Numbered from the stretch's first letter, positions 17,148 to 26,275 are shown. The stretch: 64,000 nt of DNA from Cupriavidus necator A5-1 (GCF_000744095.1 NZ_JQLI01000008.1:1798001-1862000); one strand, 5' to 3'. Translations and numbers: made by a program. The notes: generated from the sequence alone by a model not told the origin.

Positions 17148-18107
17148 TCAGGCGCCGGCGGCCTGCAGTTGTGCGCGCAGCTGTTGCAGCGAGGTGGCGG
17201 CGTCCTGGCCGCTGGTGTCGATCGAGATATCGGCGCGGGCATAGAGCGGCGTGCGCGCCTGCAGGATGCGGCGCAGGTCGTTCATGGCCTCGCGGTTGCC
17301 TTCCATCGGCCGCATATCGCCTTGGGCGACCACACGCGCCATATGCTCTTCCGGGGTGGTCCGCACCCAGATGGTGTAGCACTGCGCCAGCAGCAGGTTG
17401 AAGGTGGCGGGTTCCGAGACCAGGCTGCCGGGGGTGGCCAGCACCATGCGGTCGTGCTCGCGCAGCACGCGTTCCAGCGCGCGCATCTCGTAGCGGCGGT
17501 AGGCGGCCTGGCCGTACAGCGAGTGGATCTCGGACAGGCTCGCGCCGGCTTCCTGCTCGATCACGGTGTTCAGTTCGACGAAAGGCACGTCCTTGGCTGC
17601 CGCCAGCGCGCGGCCCAGCGTCGACTTGCCTGCGCCGCGCAGGCCGATCAGCGCGACGCGGCGGTGGCGCGCGTCGCCGGATTCTTCCGGAGCCAGCGCG
17701 TGGCGGCAGGCTTCGCGCACGCGGGCGAGGTCGCCCGCCGGCAACTGCGCCAGCCACTGCACCATCTGCGCGAACTCGGTGGCCTGCTGGCCGTTCAGTC
17801 CGTCCACTTCCGCCAGCACTACCGGCAGCGGCACGTCCAGTGCGCGCGCCACCTGCCGCAGCAGCAACACCGAGGCATTGCCGGTGCCGGTCTCCAGGTT
17901 GGCCAGGTAGCGCTCGGAAACCCCCGCGCCGCGCGCCAGGTCCTTGCGCGACATGCCGCGCGAGGCACGCAGCGAGCGGATGCGCTCGCCCAGCAGCGTC
18001 AGGTAGGGGTCGCGCTCGCCGTTGGCGGCCGGGGCGGACGTGTCCCGGGCGGGGCGGGCGTCGGCGTCGGCTTCGGTCTGGGGCAGCGGGTCGGGGTCGC
18101 GGCGCAT
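17148..18107 (-). CDS. boxR: BoxR: XRE-type benzoyl-CoA-responsive regulator fused to a shikimate-kinase-like domain
   Basis: A 319-residue two-domain regulator. Residues about 35-95 form an XRE helix-turn-helix ('SRKDLARGAGVSERYLANLE'). From about residue 145 a shikimate-kinase-like domain begins, with P-loop 'ALIGLRGAGKSTLGRAL' and 'PFVELNTVIEQEAG', as in BzdR/BoxR, where it senses benzoyl-CoA rather than phosphorylating shikimate. The ATG at 18107 is preferred: an upstream in-frame ATG at 18164 lies within a TATAAT -10 box. It lies between boxC (same strand) and the divergent benzoate-CoA ligase. Confidence 0.9.
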   Translation of the reverse strand: MRRDPDPLPQTEADADARPARDTSAPAANGERDPYLTLLGERIRSLRASRGMSRKDLARGAGVSERYLANLETGTGNASVLLLRQVARALDVPLPVVLAEVDGLNGQQATEFAQMVQWLAQLPAGDLARVREACRHALAPEESGDARHRRVALIGLRGAGKSTLGRALAAAKDVPFVELNTVIEQEAGASLSEIHSLYGQAAYRRYEMRALERVLREHDRMVLATPGSLVSEPATFNLLLAQCYTIWVRTTPEEHMARVVAQGDMRPMEGNREAMNDLRRILQARTPLYARADISIDTSGQDAATSLQQLRAQLQAAGA

Positions 18108-18226
18108 GGTGGCAGTGTCGGGTTGGCCGGCCAGGTTGGTGGTCGGCAAAAAGCAAGGGCGCATTATACGAGCAGGCCGGGCGCTCCAAGTGGCGGGTCA
18201 GGCGGTCGCCTGTCACCGCGCCTGTC

Positions 18227-18277
18227 CTATAGTGCATCCCCTCGCTTGCATAATAGTTGATATGAAATAAAATGCAT
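18227..18277 (+). promoter_or_regulatory. Promoter and TGCA sites of benzoate-CoA ligase
   Basis: TTGCAT (18246-18251), a 16-bp spacer and TAAAAT (18268-18273) form a plausible sigma70 promoter reading toward the ligase gene. TGCA occurs at 18233-18236 (in TATAGTGCA), 18247-18250 (inside the -35) and 18273-18276 (overlapping the -10), positions where a BoxR repressor would block polymerase. The rest of the 279-bp boxR-ligase gap holds the boxR promoter (minus-strand TATAAT near 18171-18166). Confidence 0.6.
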
Positions 18278-18386
18278 CGACAAGCGGATGCCGGCACGCA
18301 AAATGGCGGACACCGCAAGAACAGCGACTGGCCTGACGCCGCCGCAGCCGACCGGCCCGCGGCGCGCGACACCAAGGAGTGGAGAC

Positions 18387-20042
18387 ATGACGCCCCTCAA
18401 TACTGCCGCCGGCGCGCCGTCGGCCGCATCGCCCGTGTCGTTGGCCGTTCCCCCTGCATCTGGCGCCGTCACGGCGCTGCCACCGCACTACAACGCCGCC
18501 GAAGACCTGCTGTCGCGCAATCTCCAGGCGGGGCGGGGCGGCAAGACCGCCTATATTGACGACACCACTTCGCTCACCTACGCCGAACTCGATGCCCGCG
18601 CCCGCCGCTTTGCCGGCGCGCTGCGCGACGCGGGCTTCCGCCAGGAAGAGCGGCTGCTGCTGTGCGCGCTCGATACCGTCGATTTCCCCACCGTGTTCCT
18701 CGGCTGCCTGCTGGCCGGCGTGGTACCGGTGGCGGTCAATACGCTGCTGACCGCGGACGATTACGCCTACATGCTTGGCCACAGCGGCGCGCGCGCGGTC
18801 GTGGTGTCCGAACCGCTGCTGCCGGTGATGAAGGCCGCGATCGACAAGAGCGGCCTGTCGCCGATGGTGATCCAGGCCGCCCCGCATGGCGAATCGCCGC
18901 CATCGTGCAGCATCGGCGCGATGCTGGCGCGCACGCGCTCGCCCGCGCAGGCGGTGCGCACCGGCCCGGACGACATGGCGTTCTGGCTCTATTCGTCCGG
19001 CTCCACCGGCAGGCCGAAGGGCACCGTGCATACCCACGGCAACCTGTTCCATACCGCCGACCTGTACGCGCGCCAGGTGCTCGGCATCCGCGAGGACGAC
19101 GTGGTGTTCTCGGCCGCCAAGCTGTTCTTTGCCTACGGCCTGGGCAATGCGCTGACCTTCCCGATGTCGGTCGGCGCCACTACCGTGCTGATGGCCGAGC
19201 GGCCCACGCCGGCGGCTGTGTTCAGGCGGCTGCGCGAACAGCGGCCCACGGTTTTCTGCGGCGTGCCGACGCTGTTCGCCGGCATGCTGGCCGCGCCCGA
19301 ACTGCCGCCGCGCACGGACGTGGCGCTGCGCGTCTGCACTTCCGCCGGCGAAGCGCTGCCGCGCGATATCGGCGAACGTTTCCTGGCGCATTTCGGCTGC
19401 GACATCCTGGACGGCATCGGCTCGACCGAGATGCTGCATATCTTCCTGTCGAACCGGCCCGGTGAGGTGCGCTACGGCACCACCGGCAAGCCGGTGCCGG
19501 GCTATGAACTGAAGCTGCTCGACGAGCATGGTGAACCGTGCGCGCCGGGCGAGATCGGCGACCTCTATATCAAGGGCCCGAGCGCGGCGCTGATGTACTG
19601 GTGCAACCGCGACAAGACCCGCGACACCTTTGTCGGTGAATGGACCCGCAGCGGCGACAAGTACCTGCGCGATGCCGACGGCTACTACACCTACGCCGGC
19701 CGCAGTGACGACATGCTCAAGGTCGGCGGCATCTACGTATCGCCGTTCGAGGTCGAGGCCGCATTGGCCCAGCACCCGGCCGTGCTCGAGGCGGCGGTAA
19801 TCGGCGTCACCGATGCCGACCAGCTGGTCAAGCCCAAGGCCTTCGTGGTGCTGCGCCCCGGCCAGCGATGGCACGACGGCATGGCGGCCGAGCTGCAGGC
19901 CTTTATCAAGTCGCGCTTGGCGCCGTACAAGTACCCGCGCCAGATCGAATGCGTGCCCGAGCTGCCCAAGACCGCGACCGGCAAGATCCAGCGCTTCCGG
20001 CTGCGCCAGCGTGAAGACGCCGCGCGGCAGCCCCTGCAGTGA
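18387..20042 (+). CDS. bclA: Benzoate--CoA ligase
   Basis: A 551-residue member of the acyl-adenylating family that activates benzoate with ATP and CoA, committing it to the box pathway. Core motifs are the AMP-binding loop 'YSSGSTGRPKGTVHTHG', 'DGIGSTEMLHIFLSNRPG', 'YTYAGRSDDMLKVGGIYVSP' and the C-terminal lysine region 'LPKTATGKIQRFRLRQ'. The ATG at 18387 follows AAGGAGTGGAGAC; the frame extends upstream to 18288 without an RBS. It is divergent from boxR and leads the plus-strand ligase-hydrolase-transporter stretch. Related substituted benzoates may also be accepted. Confidence 0.93.
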   Translation: MTPLNTAAGAPSAASPVSLAVPPASGAVTALPPHYNAAEDLLSRNLQAGRGGKTAYIDDTTSLTYAELDARARRFAGALRDAGFRQEERLLLCALDTVDFPTVFLGCLLAGVVPVAVNTLLTADDYAYMLGHSGARAVVVSEPLLPVMKAAIDKSGLSPMVIQAAPHGESPPSCSIGAMLARTRSPAQAVRTGPDDMAFWLYSSGSTGRPKGTVHTHGNLFHTADLYARQVLGIREDDVVFSAAKLFFAYGLGNALTFPMSVGATTVLMAERPTPAAVFRRLREQRPTVFCGVPTLFAGMLAAPELPPRTDVALRVCTSAGEALPRDIGERFLAHFGCDILDGIGSTEMLHIFLSNRPGEVRYGTTGKPVPGYELKLLDEHGEPCAPGEIGDLYIKGPSAALMYWCNRDKTRDTFVGEWTRSGDKYLRDADGYYTYAGRSDDMLKVGGIYVSPFEVEAALAQHPAVLEAAVIGVTDADQLVKPKAFVVLRPGQRWHDGMAAELQAFIKSRLAPYKYPRQIECVPELPKTATGKIQRFRLRQREDAARQPLQ

Positions 20043-20057
20043 CCGCCTCCTGAACCA

Positions 20058-20894
20058 ATGCAACAGAACAAAGTGCCCACGCAAAGCAGTCTGGTGGAAA
20101 TCCCTTTTGACAACCGCCGTATCCGGATCGAATACCAGTGGCTGCGGCCCGAACGCACGGAGCGCCCGCTGGTGGTGTTCCTGCATGAAGGCCTCGGCTC
20201 GGTCAGCATGTGGCGCGATTTCCCGCGTGATTTCTGCGAGGCCGGCGATTACCGCGGCCTGGTGTTCTCACGCTACGGCTACGGCCGTTCCACGCCACGC
20301 CCGCACGACGAGAAGTGGCGCACCGATTTCATGCACCGACAGGCGCGTGAGGCGTTGCCCGCGCTGTTCGATGCGCTCGATATCGGCCCGGGCCGCGTGC
20401 ATGGCATGCCCTGGCTGCTGGGCCATAGCGACGGGGGCTCGATCGCGCTGATCTACGCCGCGAGCTTCCCGCAGGCGGTCGACGGCATCACCGTACTGGC
20501 ACCGCATATCGTGGTGGAAGACCTGTCGGTCAGCAGCATCGCGGCCACACGCCAGACCTACCTCGATACCGACCTGCGCCAGCGCCTGGCGCGCCATCAC
20601 GACGATGTGGAATCCGCCTTCTGGGGCTGGAACGATATCTGGCTCGACCACGACTTCCGCCGCTGGGACCTGCGCCCGCTCCTGTCCGGTTTGCAGTGCC
20701 CGGTGCTGGCCGTGCAGGGCGAGGAAGACGAGTACGGCACCATGGAACAAATCGAGGGTATCCATCGATATGCCCCACAAACCACGTTGCTTAAACTCGC
20801 GCGATGCGGCCATTCGCCACACCGCGACCAGCCTGAACCGTTGACGCAGGCCGCGGTTCGGCATATAAACGCATATACTTCATACTTAAAATAA
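20058..20894 (+). CDS. Alpha/beta hydrolase of the box cluster
   Basis: A 278-residue alpha/beta hydrolase. The nucleophile elbow is GHSDGGS, an acid occurs in 'VQGEEDEYGT', and the base histidine in 'ARCGHSPHRDQP'; 'VVFLHEGLGSVSMW' is the oxyanion-hole region. It begins 15 bp after the benzoate-CoA ligase stop and is probably cotranscribed. A role in hydrolysing a pathway lactone or dead-end CoA ester is an inference from location only; the substrate is unknown. Confidence 0.8.
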   Translation: MQQNKVPTQSSLVEIPFDNRRIRIEYQWLRPERTERPLVVFLHEGLGSVSMWRDFPRDFCEAGDYRGLVFSRYGYGRSTPRPHDEKWRTDFMHRQAREALPALFDALDIGPGRVHGMPWLLGHSDGGSIALIYAASFPQAVDGITVLAPHIVVEDLSVSSIAATRQTYLDTDLRQRLARHHDDVESAFWGWNDIWLDHDFRRWDLRPLLSGLQCPVLAVQGEEDEYGTMEQIEGIHRYAPQTTLLKLARCGHSPHRDQPEPLTQAAVRHINAYTSYLK

Positions 20895-21028
20895 TTGGGC
20901 TTCCCGCCCGTTGCGCAGGGTCCCCGGCTTGCATGGCACCGATTTGCATGCGCCGGCGCGGGTCACGGCAAGGGCAGGGGGACCGGCAACGGTCCAGCGA
21001 GCCGCCGGCTTGACCACCAGGAGACATC

Positions 21029-22222
21029 ATGCGTCGCTTCACCTCGCGCAGGCTCGCGCCTGCCTGCCTTGCCGTCGCCACCGTGTTTGCCATGGCCGCC
21101 GCGCAAGCGCAGACCGCCCCAGCCGCGCCAGGCGGCAAGATCAAGGTCGGCTTCATGCTGCCGTACACCGGCACCTACGCGGCGCTGGGCACGGCCATCG
21201 AGAACGGCTTCCGCATGTACGTGACGCAGCAGGGCGGCAAGCTCGGCGGGCGCGACGTCGAGTACTTCAAGGTCGACGATGAATCCGACCCCGCCAAGGC
21301 CCCGGAAAACGCCACCAAGCTGGTCAAGCGCGACCAGGTCGACGTGGTGGTCGGCACGGTGCACTCGGGCGTGCAGATGGGCATCGTCAAGGTGGCCAAG
21401 GAAAACAACACGCTGCTGATCATTCCCAATGCCGGCGTGGATGAAGCCACCGGTCCGCTGTGCGGCCCGAACATCTTCCGCACCTCGTTCTCCAACTGGC
21501 AGCCGGGCTATGCGATGGGCCAGGTGCTGGGCGAGCGCGGCCTGAAGAAGGTGGTCACGCTGACCTGGAAGTACGCTGCCGGCGAGCAGTCGGTGAAGGG
21601 CTTCAAGGAAGCGTTCGAGGCCAAGGGCGGCAAGGTGGTGAAGGAACTGAGCCTGCCGTTCCCCAACGTCGAGTTCCAGGCGCTGATTACCGAGGTGGCG
21701 TCGCTCAAGCCCGATGCCGTGTTCGTGTTCTTTGCCGGTGGCGGTGCGGTCAAGTTCGTCAAGGACTGGGCCGCGGCCGGGCTCAAGGACAAGATCCCGC
21801 TGTATGGCTCGGGCTTCCTCACAGACGGCACGCTGGAAGCGCAGGGCACCGCCGCGCAGGGGCTGGAAACCACGCTTCACTATGCCGACGGGCTGACCAA
21901 CCCGCGCGACAAGAACTTCCGCCTGGACTACGCCAAGGCCTACAAGCTGCAGCCCGATGTGTATGCGGTGCAGGGGTATGACGCGGCGCAGCTGCTGGCT
22001 GCTGGTGCCACTGCGGTCAAGGGCGATATGACGCGCAAGGCTGACTTGTACAAGGCGATGGGCGCGGCAAGGATCGACAGCCCGCGCGGGGCCTTTACGC
22101 TGTCCAAGGCGCATAACCCGGTGCAGGATTTCTACCTACGCAAGGTGGACGGGCGTGAGAACAAGGTGAGTTCGGTGGCGGTGAAGGCTCTGGCGGATCC
22201 GGCGCGTGGGTGCAGGTTGTAA
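21029..22222 (+). CDS. Liv-type ABC transporter substrate-binding protein, probably for benzoate or related aromatics
   Basis: A 397-residue type I periplasmic-binding protein with a signal peptide (about residues 1-27, ending AAAQAQ). It has the family's 'KIKVGFMLPYTGTYAALG', 'VVVGTVHSGVQMGIVKVA', 'TLTWKYAAGEQSVKGF' and 'DVYAVQGYDAAQLL'. The family binds branched-chain amino acids or aromatic acids. Placement directly after the benzoate-CoA ligase and ahead of livHMGF-like genes suggests an aromatic acid ligand. RBS AGGAG lies 7 nt before the ATG. Confidence 0.85.
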   Translation: MRRFTSRRLAPACLAVATVFAMAAAQAQTAPAAPGGKIKVGFMLPYTGTYAALGTAIENGFRMYVTQQGGKLGGRDVEYFKVDDESDPAKAPENATKLVKRDQVDVVVGTVHSGVQMGIVKVAKENNTLLIIPNAGVDEATGPLCGPNIFRTSFSNWQPGYAMGQVLGERGLKKVVTLTWKYAAGEQSVKGFKEAFEAKGGKVVKELSLPFPNVEFQALITEVASLKPDAVFVFFAGGGAVKFVKDWAAAGLKDKIPLYGSGFLTDGTLEAQGTAAQGLETTLHYADGLTNPRDKNFRLDYAKAYKLQPDVYAVQGYDAAQLLAAGATAVKGDMTRKADLYKAMGAARIDSPRGAFTLSKAHNPVQDFYLRKVDGRENKVSSVAVKALADPARGCRL

Positions 22223-22265
22223 GTTGTGGGCGCCTCCGATGCCGCACGCGTACGACGACGCTTGC

Positions 22266-22413
22266 AGCCCCTCTCCCGCTTGCGGGAGGGGTGGGGGTGA
22301 GGGCGGGCGCTTTCCGGAGCCACGGTGCTGGACAAAACCGTTGGCTTCGCTTGATGTGGCTCCTAGCTAGACCACTCCTCACCCCAACCCTCTCCCCATG
22401 AGGGGAGAGGGAG
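22266..22413. repeat. Composite palindromic intergenic repeat (CCCTCTCCC family)
   Basis: Two hairpins, CCCCTCTCCCGC-TT-GCGGGAGGGG (22268-22291) and CCCTCTCCCC-ATGA-GGGGAGAGGG (22388-22411), face each other. Their inner flanks GGGGTGGGGGTGAGG and CCTCACCCCAACCC are also complementary, so the whole unit could fold as one structure. It lies inside the transporter operon, between the binding-protein and first permease genes, where it might lower downstream expression relative to the receptor. It shares its core with 3275-3312. Confidence 0.7.
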
Positions 22414-22498
22414 AACACCTTGCTCAGGCTAGCTCGGAAGCTGCTGGAGCACCCAAAACCGTCGGCTCCGTCCGTAACCTGCTGAACTTCCGCGCCGC

Positions 22499-23365
22499 AT
22501 GGACATCGTCTCCTTCCTAATCCAATGCCTGAACAGCGTCCAGTACGGCCTGCTGCTGTTCCTGGTCGCCAGCGGCCTGACGCTGATCTTCGGCATCATG
22601 GGCGTGATCAACCTCGCGCACGGCAGCTTCTACATGCTCGGCGCGTACCTGGCCTTCACGCTCGCCGGGCTGACCGGCAACCTGTTTATCGCCATCCCGC
22701 TCGGCATCGTGCTGGCGGTGGCGTTCGGCTACGTGCTGGAGTGGGCCTTCTTCAGCTACCTGTACGAGCGCGACCACCTGCAGCAGGTCCTGATGACCTA
22801 TGGCCTGATCCTTGTGTTCGAGGAGCTGCGCAGCATCCTGGTCGGCGACGATGTGCACGGCGTGCAGGTGCCGGCGTTGCTCGACGGCGCCCTGCCGATC
22901 GGCAACGACATGACCTACCCGGTGTACCGGCTCTTTATCTCCGCCGTGTGCCTGCTGGTAGCCGTGGCGATGTACTACGTGATCCGCCGCACCCGGCTGG
23001 GCATGATGATCCGCGCCGGTGCCACCAACCGCGAGATGGTGCAGTCGCTGGGCATCAACATCACGGTGCTGTACCGCTTCGTGTTCGCGCTGGGCGTGGC
23101 GCTGGCGGTGCTGGCGGGCATGATCGCGGCGCCGGTGTCGTCGGTCTATCCGGGCATGGGCTCGCAGGTGCTGATCGTGTGCTTCGTGGTGGTGGTGATT
23201 GGCGGTATCGGCTCGGTCAAGGGCGCGCTGGTGGCGTCGCTGCTGCTGGGTTTTGTCGATACCTTCGGCAAGGTGTTCTGGCAGGAGGCGGCCGGCGTGC
23301 TGATCTACCTGCTGATGGCGGTGATCCTGCTGTGGAAGCCACAGGGGCTGTTCAAGGCTGGGTGA
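22499..23365 (+). CDS. livH: Branched-chain/aromatic acid ABC transporter permease LivH-like
   Basis: A 288-residue integral membrane permease. It starts MDIVSFLIQCLNSVQYGLLL and has the LivH hallmark 'FGIMGVINLAHGSFYMLGAY', 'TNREMVQSLGINI' in the cytoplasmic loop, and 'VVVVIGGIGSVKGALVASLL' near the C-terminus. It pairs with the LivM-like permease, whose start follows by one base. Substrate is set by the receptor encoded upstream. Confidence 0.9.
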   Translation: MDIVSFLIQCLNSVQYGLLLFLVASGLTLIFGIMGVINLAHGSFYMLGAYLAFTLAGLTGNLFIAIPLGIVLAVAFGYVLEWAFFSYLYERDHLQQVLMTYGLILVFEELRSILVGDDVHGVQVPALLDGALPIGNDMTYPVYRLFISAVCLLVAVAMYYVIRRTRLGMMIRAGATNREMVQSLGINITVLYRFVFALGVALAVLAGMIAAPVSSVYPGMGSQVLIVCFVVVVIGGIGSVKGALVASLLLGFVDTFGKVFWQEAAGVLIYLLMAVILLWKPQGLFKAG

Positions 23366-23366
23366 A

Positions 23367-24461
23367 ATGAATCCGACGACATTGCCGGCGCGCCGGCCCA
23401 AACAGCGTGCCACGCTCGCCACCGCGCTGGGCTGGCTGGCAGCCTTCGCCGTGCTCGCGGTGATGCCGCTGCTGCTCACTGCGGACAGCCACAAGTTCTA
23501 TATCGAGCTGCTCAGCAAGGTGATGATCATGGCGATCTTCGCGCTGTCGCTGCAGTTGCTGATCGGCTATACCGGGCTGGTCAGCCTGGGACATGCAGCG
23601 TACTTCGCCATGGCCGCCTACGCCACCGCGATGCTGGCGCCGGAGTCCGGCCCCGGCAACGGCTGGGTGCTGCTGGCCGGCGCGCTGGCGGCATCGGCCG
23701 CGCTGGCGCTGGTGGTGGGCGCGTTGGTGCTGCGCACCCGCGGCGTGTATTTCATCATGGTGACGCTGGCCTTCGCGCAGATGGTGTACTTCGTCTTCCA
23801 TGACACCAAGGTCGCCGGCGGCAGCGACGGCACCTATATCTACTTCCGGCCGGAATTCCCGGTGCCGGGCGAGCGCCTGCTGACGGTCAACGATCCCACC
23901 CATTTCTACTGGCTGGTGTGGCTGGGGCTGCTGGCGACGGTGGCGGTGCTGGCGCTGGTGCTGCGCTCGCGCTTCGGGCACGCTCTGGTCGGCATCCGCC
24001 ACAACGAGCAGCGCATGCGTGCGGCCGGCTACGCCACCTACCGCTACCAGCTCGGCGCCTTTGTCGCGGGCGGGCTGCTGGCCGGGCTGGCGGGCTTCCT
24101 GTATGCGATCCAGTTCGGCTTCGTCAATCCGGAGATCGCGTCGTGGCACCAGTCCGGCAACGCCATGTTGATGGTGATCCTGGGCGGCGTGGGCAGCCTG
24201 GCCGGGGCGGTGCTGGGCGCGTTCTCGTTCGTGCTGCTGGCCGAGTGGTTCAGCACGCTGACCAAGCACTGGCAACTGCTGATGGGCGGCTTCATCATCG
24301 TCGCGGTGGCATTGCTGCCGCGCGGGCTGGTCAGCCTGCCGGCGGTGCTGCGTCACGGCCGCCGCGGGCGGCGCAATGGCGATCAGGGGACCGAGCCCGA
24401 TGAGGCGGCAGGCAAGGGCGGTGCCGACGGCCATCGCCGCAGCAACACGGAGGCCGCATGA
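23367..24461 (+). CDS. livM: Branched-chain/aromatic acid ABC transporter permease LivM-like
   Basis: A 364-residue permease with many transmembrane helices, the LivM motif 'IGYTGLVSLGHAAYFAMAAY' and 'GHALVGIRHNEQRMRAAGY', and 'ILGGVGSLAGAVLGAF'. The last about 40 residues form an unusual hydrophilic Arg/Gly/Asp-rich tail (from RHGRRGRRNGDQ) not needed for the fold. Its end overlaps the LivG start by 4 bp. Confidence 0.9.
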   Translation: MNPTTLPARRPKQRATLATALGWLAAFAVLAVMPLLLTADSHKFYIELLSKVMIMAIFALSLQLLIGYTGLVSLGHAAYFAMAAYATAMLAPESGPGNGWVLLAGALAASAALALVVGALVLRTRGVYFIMVTLAFAQMVYFVFHDTKVAGGSDGTYIYFRPEFPVPGERLLTVNDPTHFYWLVWLGLLATVAVLALVLRSRFGHALVGIRHNEQRMRAAGYATYRYQLGAFVAGGLLAGLAGFLYAIQFGFVNPEIASWHQSGNAMLMVILGGVGSLAGAVLGAFSFVLLAEWFSTLTKHWQLLMGGFIIVAVALLPRGLVSLPAVLRHGRRGRRNGDQGTEPDEAAGKGGADGHRRSNTEAA

Positions 24462-25228
24462 CTACACCGGGCATCCCGATCCTGCAGGCGCAGCAGTTGA
24501 CGCGGCGCTTCGGCGGCCTGACCGCCGTGGCGAACGTCGACCTGTCGCTGGCGCTGCACGAAATCCACGCCGTGATCGGCACCAATGGCGCGGGCAAGTC
24601 CACGCTAATCAACATGCTGTCCGGCGAGCTGCCGCCGTCGTCCGGCCGCCTGCACCTGAAGGGCGAGGACGTGACCGGCTGGTCGCAGCCGCGGCTGGCG
24701 CGGCATGGGGTGGGGCGCAGCTACCAGCGCAACAATATCTTCCTGCCGCTGACCGTGCGCGAGAACTGCCGGCTGGCTGCGCAGTCGCGCGCGCAGCGGG
24801 CCTGGCGGCTGTGGGAAAGCGCGCAGGGCTGCCGCACCAGCGCCGCGCTGGCCGACGAGGCCATGGAGCGCGCCGGCCTGGCGCCGCTGGCCGACCGTAT
24901 CGCCAGCGACCTGGCGCACGGCCAGAAGCGCCAGTTGGAGGTGGCGATGTGCCTCGCCACACAGCCGGTCGCGCTGCTGCTCGATGAGCCGCTGGCCGGC
25001 ATGGGCGCAGAAGAGTCGGCACGGATGCTGGCGCTGCTGCGCGGCCTGCGCGAGGGGCACGCCATCCTTCTGGTCGAACACGATATGGACGCGGTGTTCT
25101 CGGTCGCCGACCGCATCACCGTGATGGTCAACGGCGCAGTGATCGCCACCGGAAGCCCGGAGGCGATCCGGGCCAACCGCGAAGTGCAGCTTGCCTACCT
25201 GGGTGAAGAAGACGAGGCCGCCGCATGA
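24458..25228 (+). CDS. livG: ABC transporter ATP-binding protein LivG-like
   Basis: A 256-residue ATPase with Walker A GTNGAGKST, signature 'LAHGQKRQLEVAM', Walker B 'VALLLDEPLAGM' and H-loop 'LLVEHDMD'. The insert 'GRSYQRNNIFLPLTVRENC' corresponds to the LivG Q-loop, which normally reads Q-x-x-x-L/I-F. It overlaps livM by 4 bp and livF by 4 bp, so the three are translationally coupled. Confidence 0.9.
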   Translation: MTTPGIPILQAQQLTRRFGGLTAVANVDLSLALHEIHAVIGTNGAGKSTLINMLSGELPPSSGRLHLKGEDVTGWSQPRLARHGVGRSYQRNNIFLPLTVRENCRLAAQSRAQRAWRLWESAQGCRTSAALADEAMERAGLAPLADRIASDLAHGQKRQLEVAMCLATQPVALLLDEPLAGMGAEESARMLALLRGLREGHAILLVEHDMDAVFSVADRITVMVNGAVIATGSPEAIRANREVQLAYLGEEDEAAA

Positions 25229-25938
25229 GTACTCCCATGATCGAAGCTACAGGCATCCACGCCTGGTACGGCTCCAGCCATGTGCTGCGCGGCATCGACT
25301 TCACCGTCGGCGTGGGCGAGACGGTGGGGCTGCTGGGCCGCAACGGCATGGGCAAGAGCACGCTGTTGCGCACGCTGCTGGGCCACGTGCGCCAGCGCCA
25401 GGGCCAGATTGCCGTGGCCGGCCGCGACGTCTCGCGCGCCCAGCCGTACGAGGTGGCGCGCCTGGGCGTGGCCTACGTGCCGGAAGGCCGCGGCATCTTC
25501 CCGAGCCTGTCGGTGCGCGAAAACCTGCTGATGGCCGCACGCAAGGGCTGCAACGGCCGCAACGACTGGGACGAGGCGCGCGTGCTGGACCTGTTCCCGC
25601 GCCTGAAGGAGCGGCTGACCCATGGCGGCCAGCAACTCTCGGGCGGCGAGCAGCAGATGCTCTCCATCGGCCGGGCGCTGATGACCAACCCGGACTGCCT
25701 GGTGCTGGACGAAGCCACCGAAGGGCTGGCCCCGCGCATCGTGCGCGAGATCTGGGAAGTCATCGCCACCGTGCGCGGCACCGGCATCGCCACGGTGGTG
25801 GTCGACCGCAACTTCCGCTCAGTGCTGGCGCATGCCGACCGTGCGGTAGTGCTGGAGAAGGGTCGCGTGGTGCTGGCCGGCCCGGCGGCGGACCTTGCCG
25901 GCAAGCCCGAGGCGCTGGACCGATATCTGGGCGTCTGA
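25225..25938 (+). CDS. livF: ABC transporter ATP-binding protein LivF-like
   Basis: A 237-residue ATPase with Walker A GRNGMGKST, 'VAYVPEGRGIFPSLSVREN' (typical LivF), signature LSGGEQQMLSIGRAL and Walker B 'CLVLDEATEGLAP'. The H-loop histidine of most ABC ATPases appears as Asp-Arg-Asn in 'VVVDRNFRSVL', a substitution worth noting. It is the last gene of the transporter operon and is followed by a strong terminator. Confidence 0.9.
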   Translation: MSTPMIEATGIHAWYGSSHVLRGIDFTVGVGETVGLLGRNGMGKSTLLRTLLGHVRQRQGQIAVAGRDVSRAQPYEVARLGVAYVPEGRGIFPSLSVRENLLMAARKGCNGRNDWDEARVLDLFPRLKERLTHGGQQLSGGEQQMLSIGRALMTNPDCLVLDEATEGLAPRIVREIWEVIATVRGTGIATVVVDRNFRSVLAHADRAVVLEKGRVVLAGPAADLAGKPEALDRYLGV

Positions 25939-25940
25939 CT

Positions 25941-25970
25941 AACAAAAGCGCCTGAGGGGGCGCTTTTGTT
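25941..25970 (+). terminator. Rho-independent terminator after livF
   Basis: AACAAAAGCGCC-TGAGGG-GGCGCTTTTGTT is a 12-bp perfect stem whose 3' arm ends in TTTTGTT. It begins 3 bp after the livF stop. Confidence 0.9.
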
Positions 25971-26275
25971 GCGATGCCGCAACGCCACTTGCGGACGTAA
26001 GCACACGCAGTTTCGCGCTGCAAGGGCTTGACCATCCGCCGCTTCCCTCCCATCCTTGCGGGGTCACGAAAGCGGCATCCCATTCTTCCGCAGTGGTCGA
26101 TAGCGGCCAGTTCCTCTAGAATTGCGCCCGTTTGTGCAATGCAATAGAACCGCCAAAGAGAACCGGAAAACGGACGCGGCGGCCCGCTCCTGGCCCCTAT
26201 CTTCACGCGACGGGGCCACGGGCCGCGCCAGAGCCAACAAAACTGCCGGCGAGCCGGTCGAGCAGACCCAACTTC
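25971..26275 (+). other. kup leader/promoter region without a gene
   Basis: The 305-bp gap between the livF terminator and kup holds no convincing gene. A TAGAAT -10-like hexamer (26117-26122) with a weak TGGTCG at -35 distance could start a leader of about 145 nt. The open frame continues upstream of the chosen kup start, but the sequence there is not kup-like. Confidence 0.4.

Noticed and set aside
18108..18164. Longer boxR start at the ATG ending at 18164
   Set aside because: That ATG overlaps a TATAAT -10 box on the same strand and lacks a ribosome-binding site; the ATG at 18107 fits better.
18213..20186. Open frame of 657 codons on the minus strand opposite the benzoate-CoA ligase
   Set aside because: Shadow of a clear gene; composition is low-complexity Arg/His/Gly.
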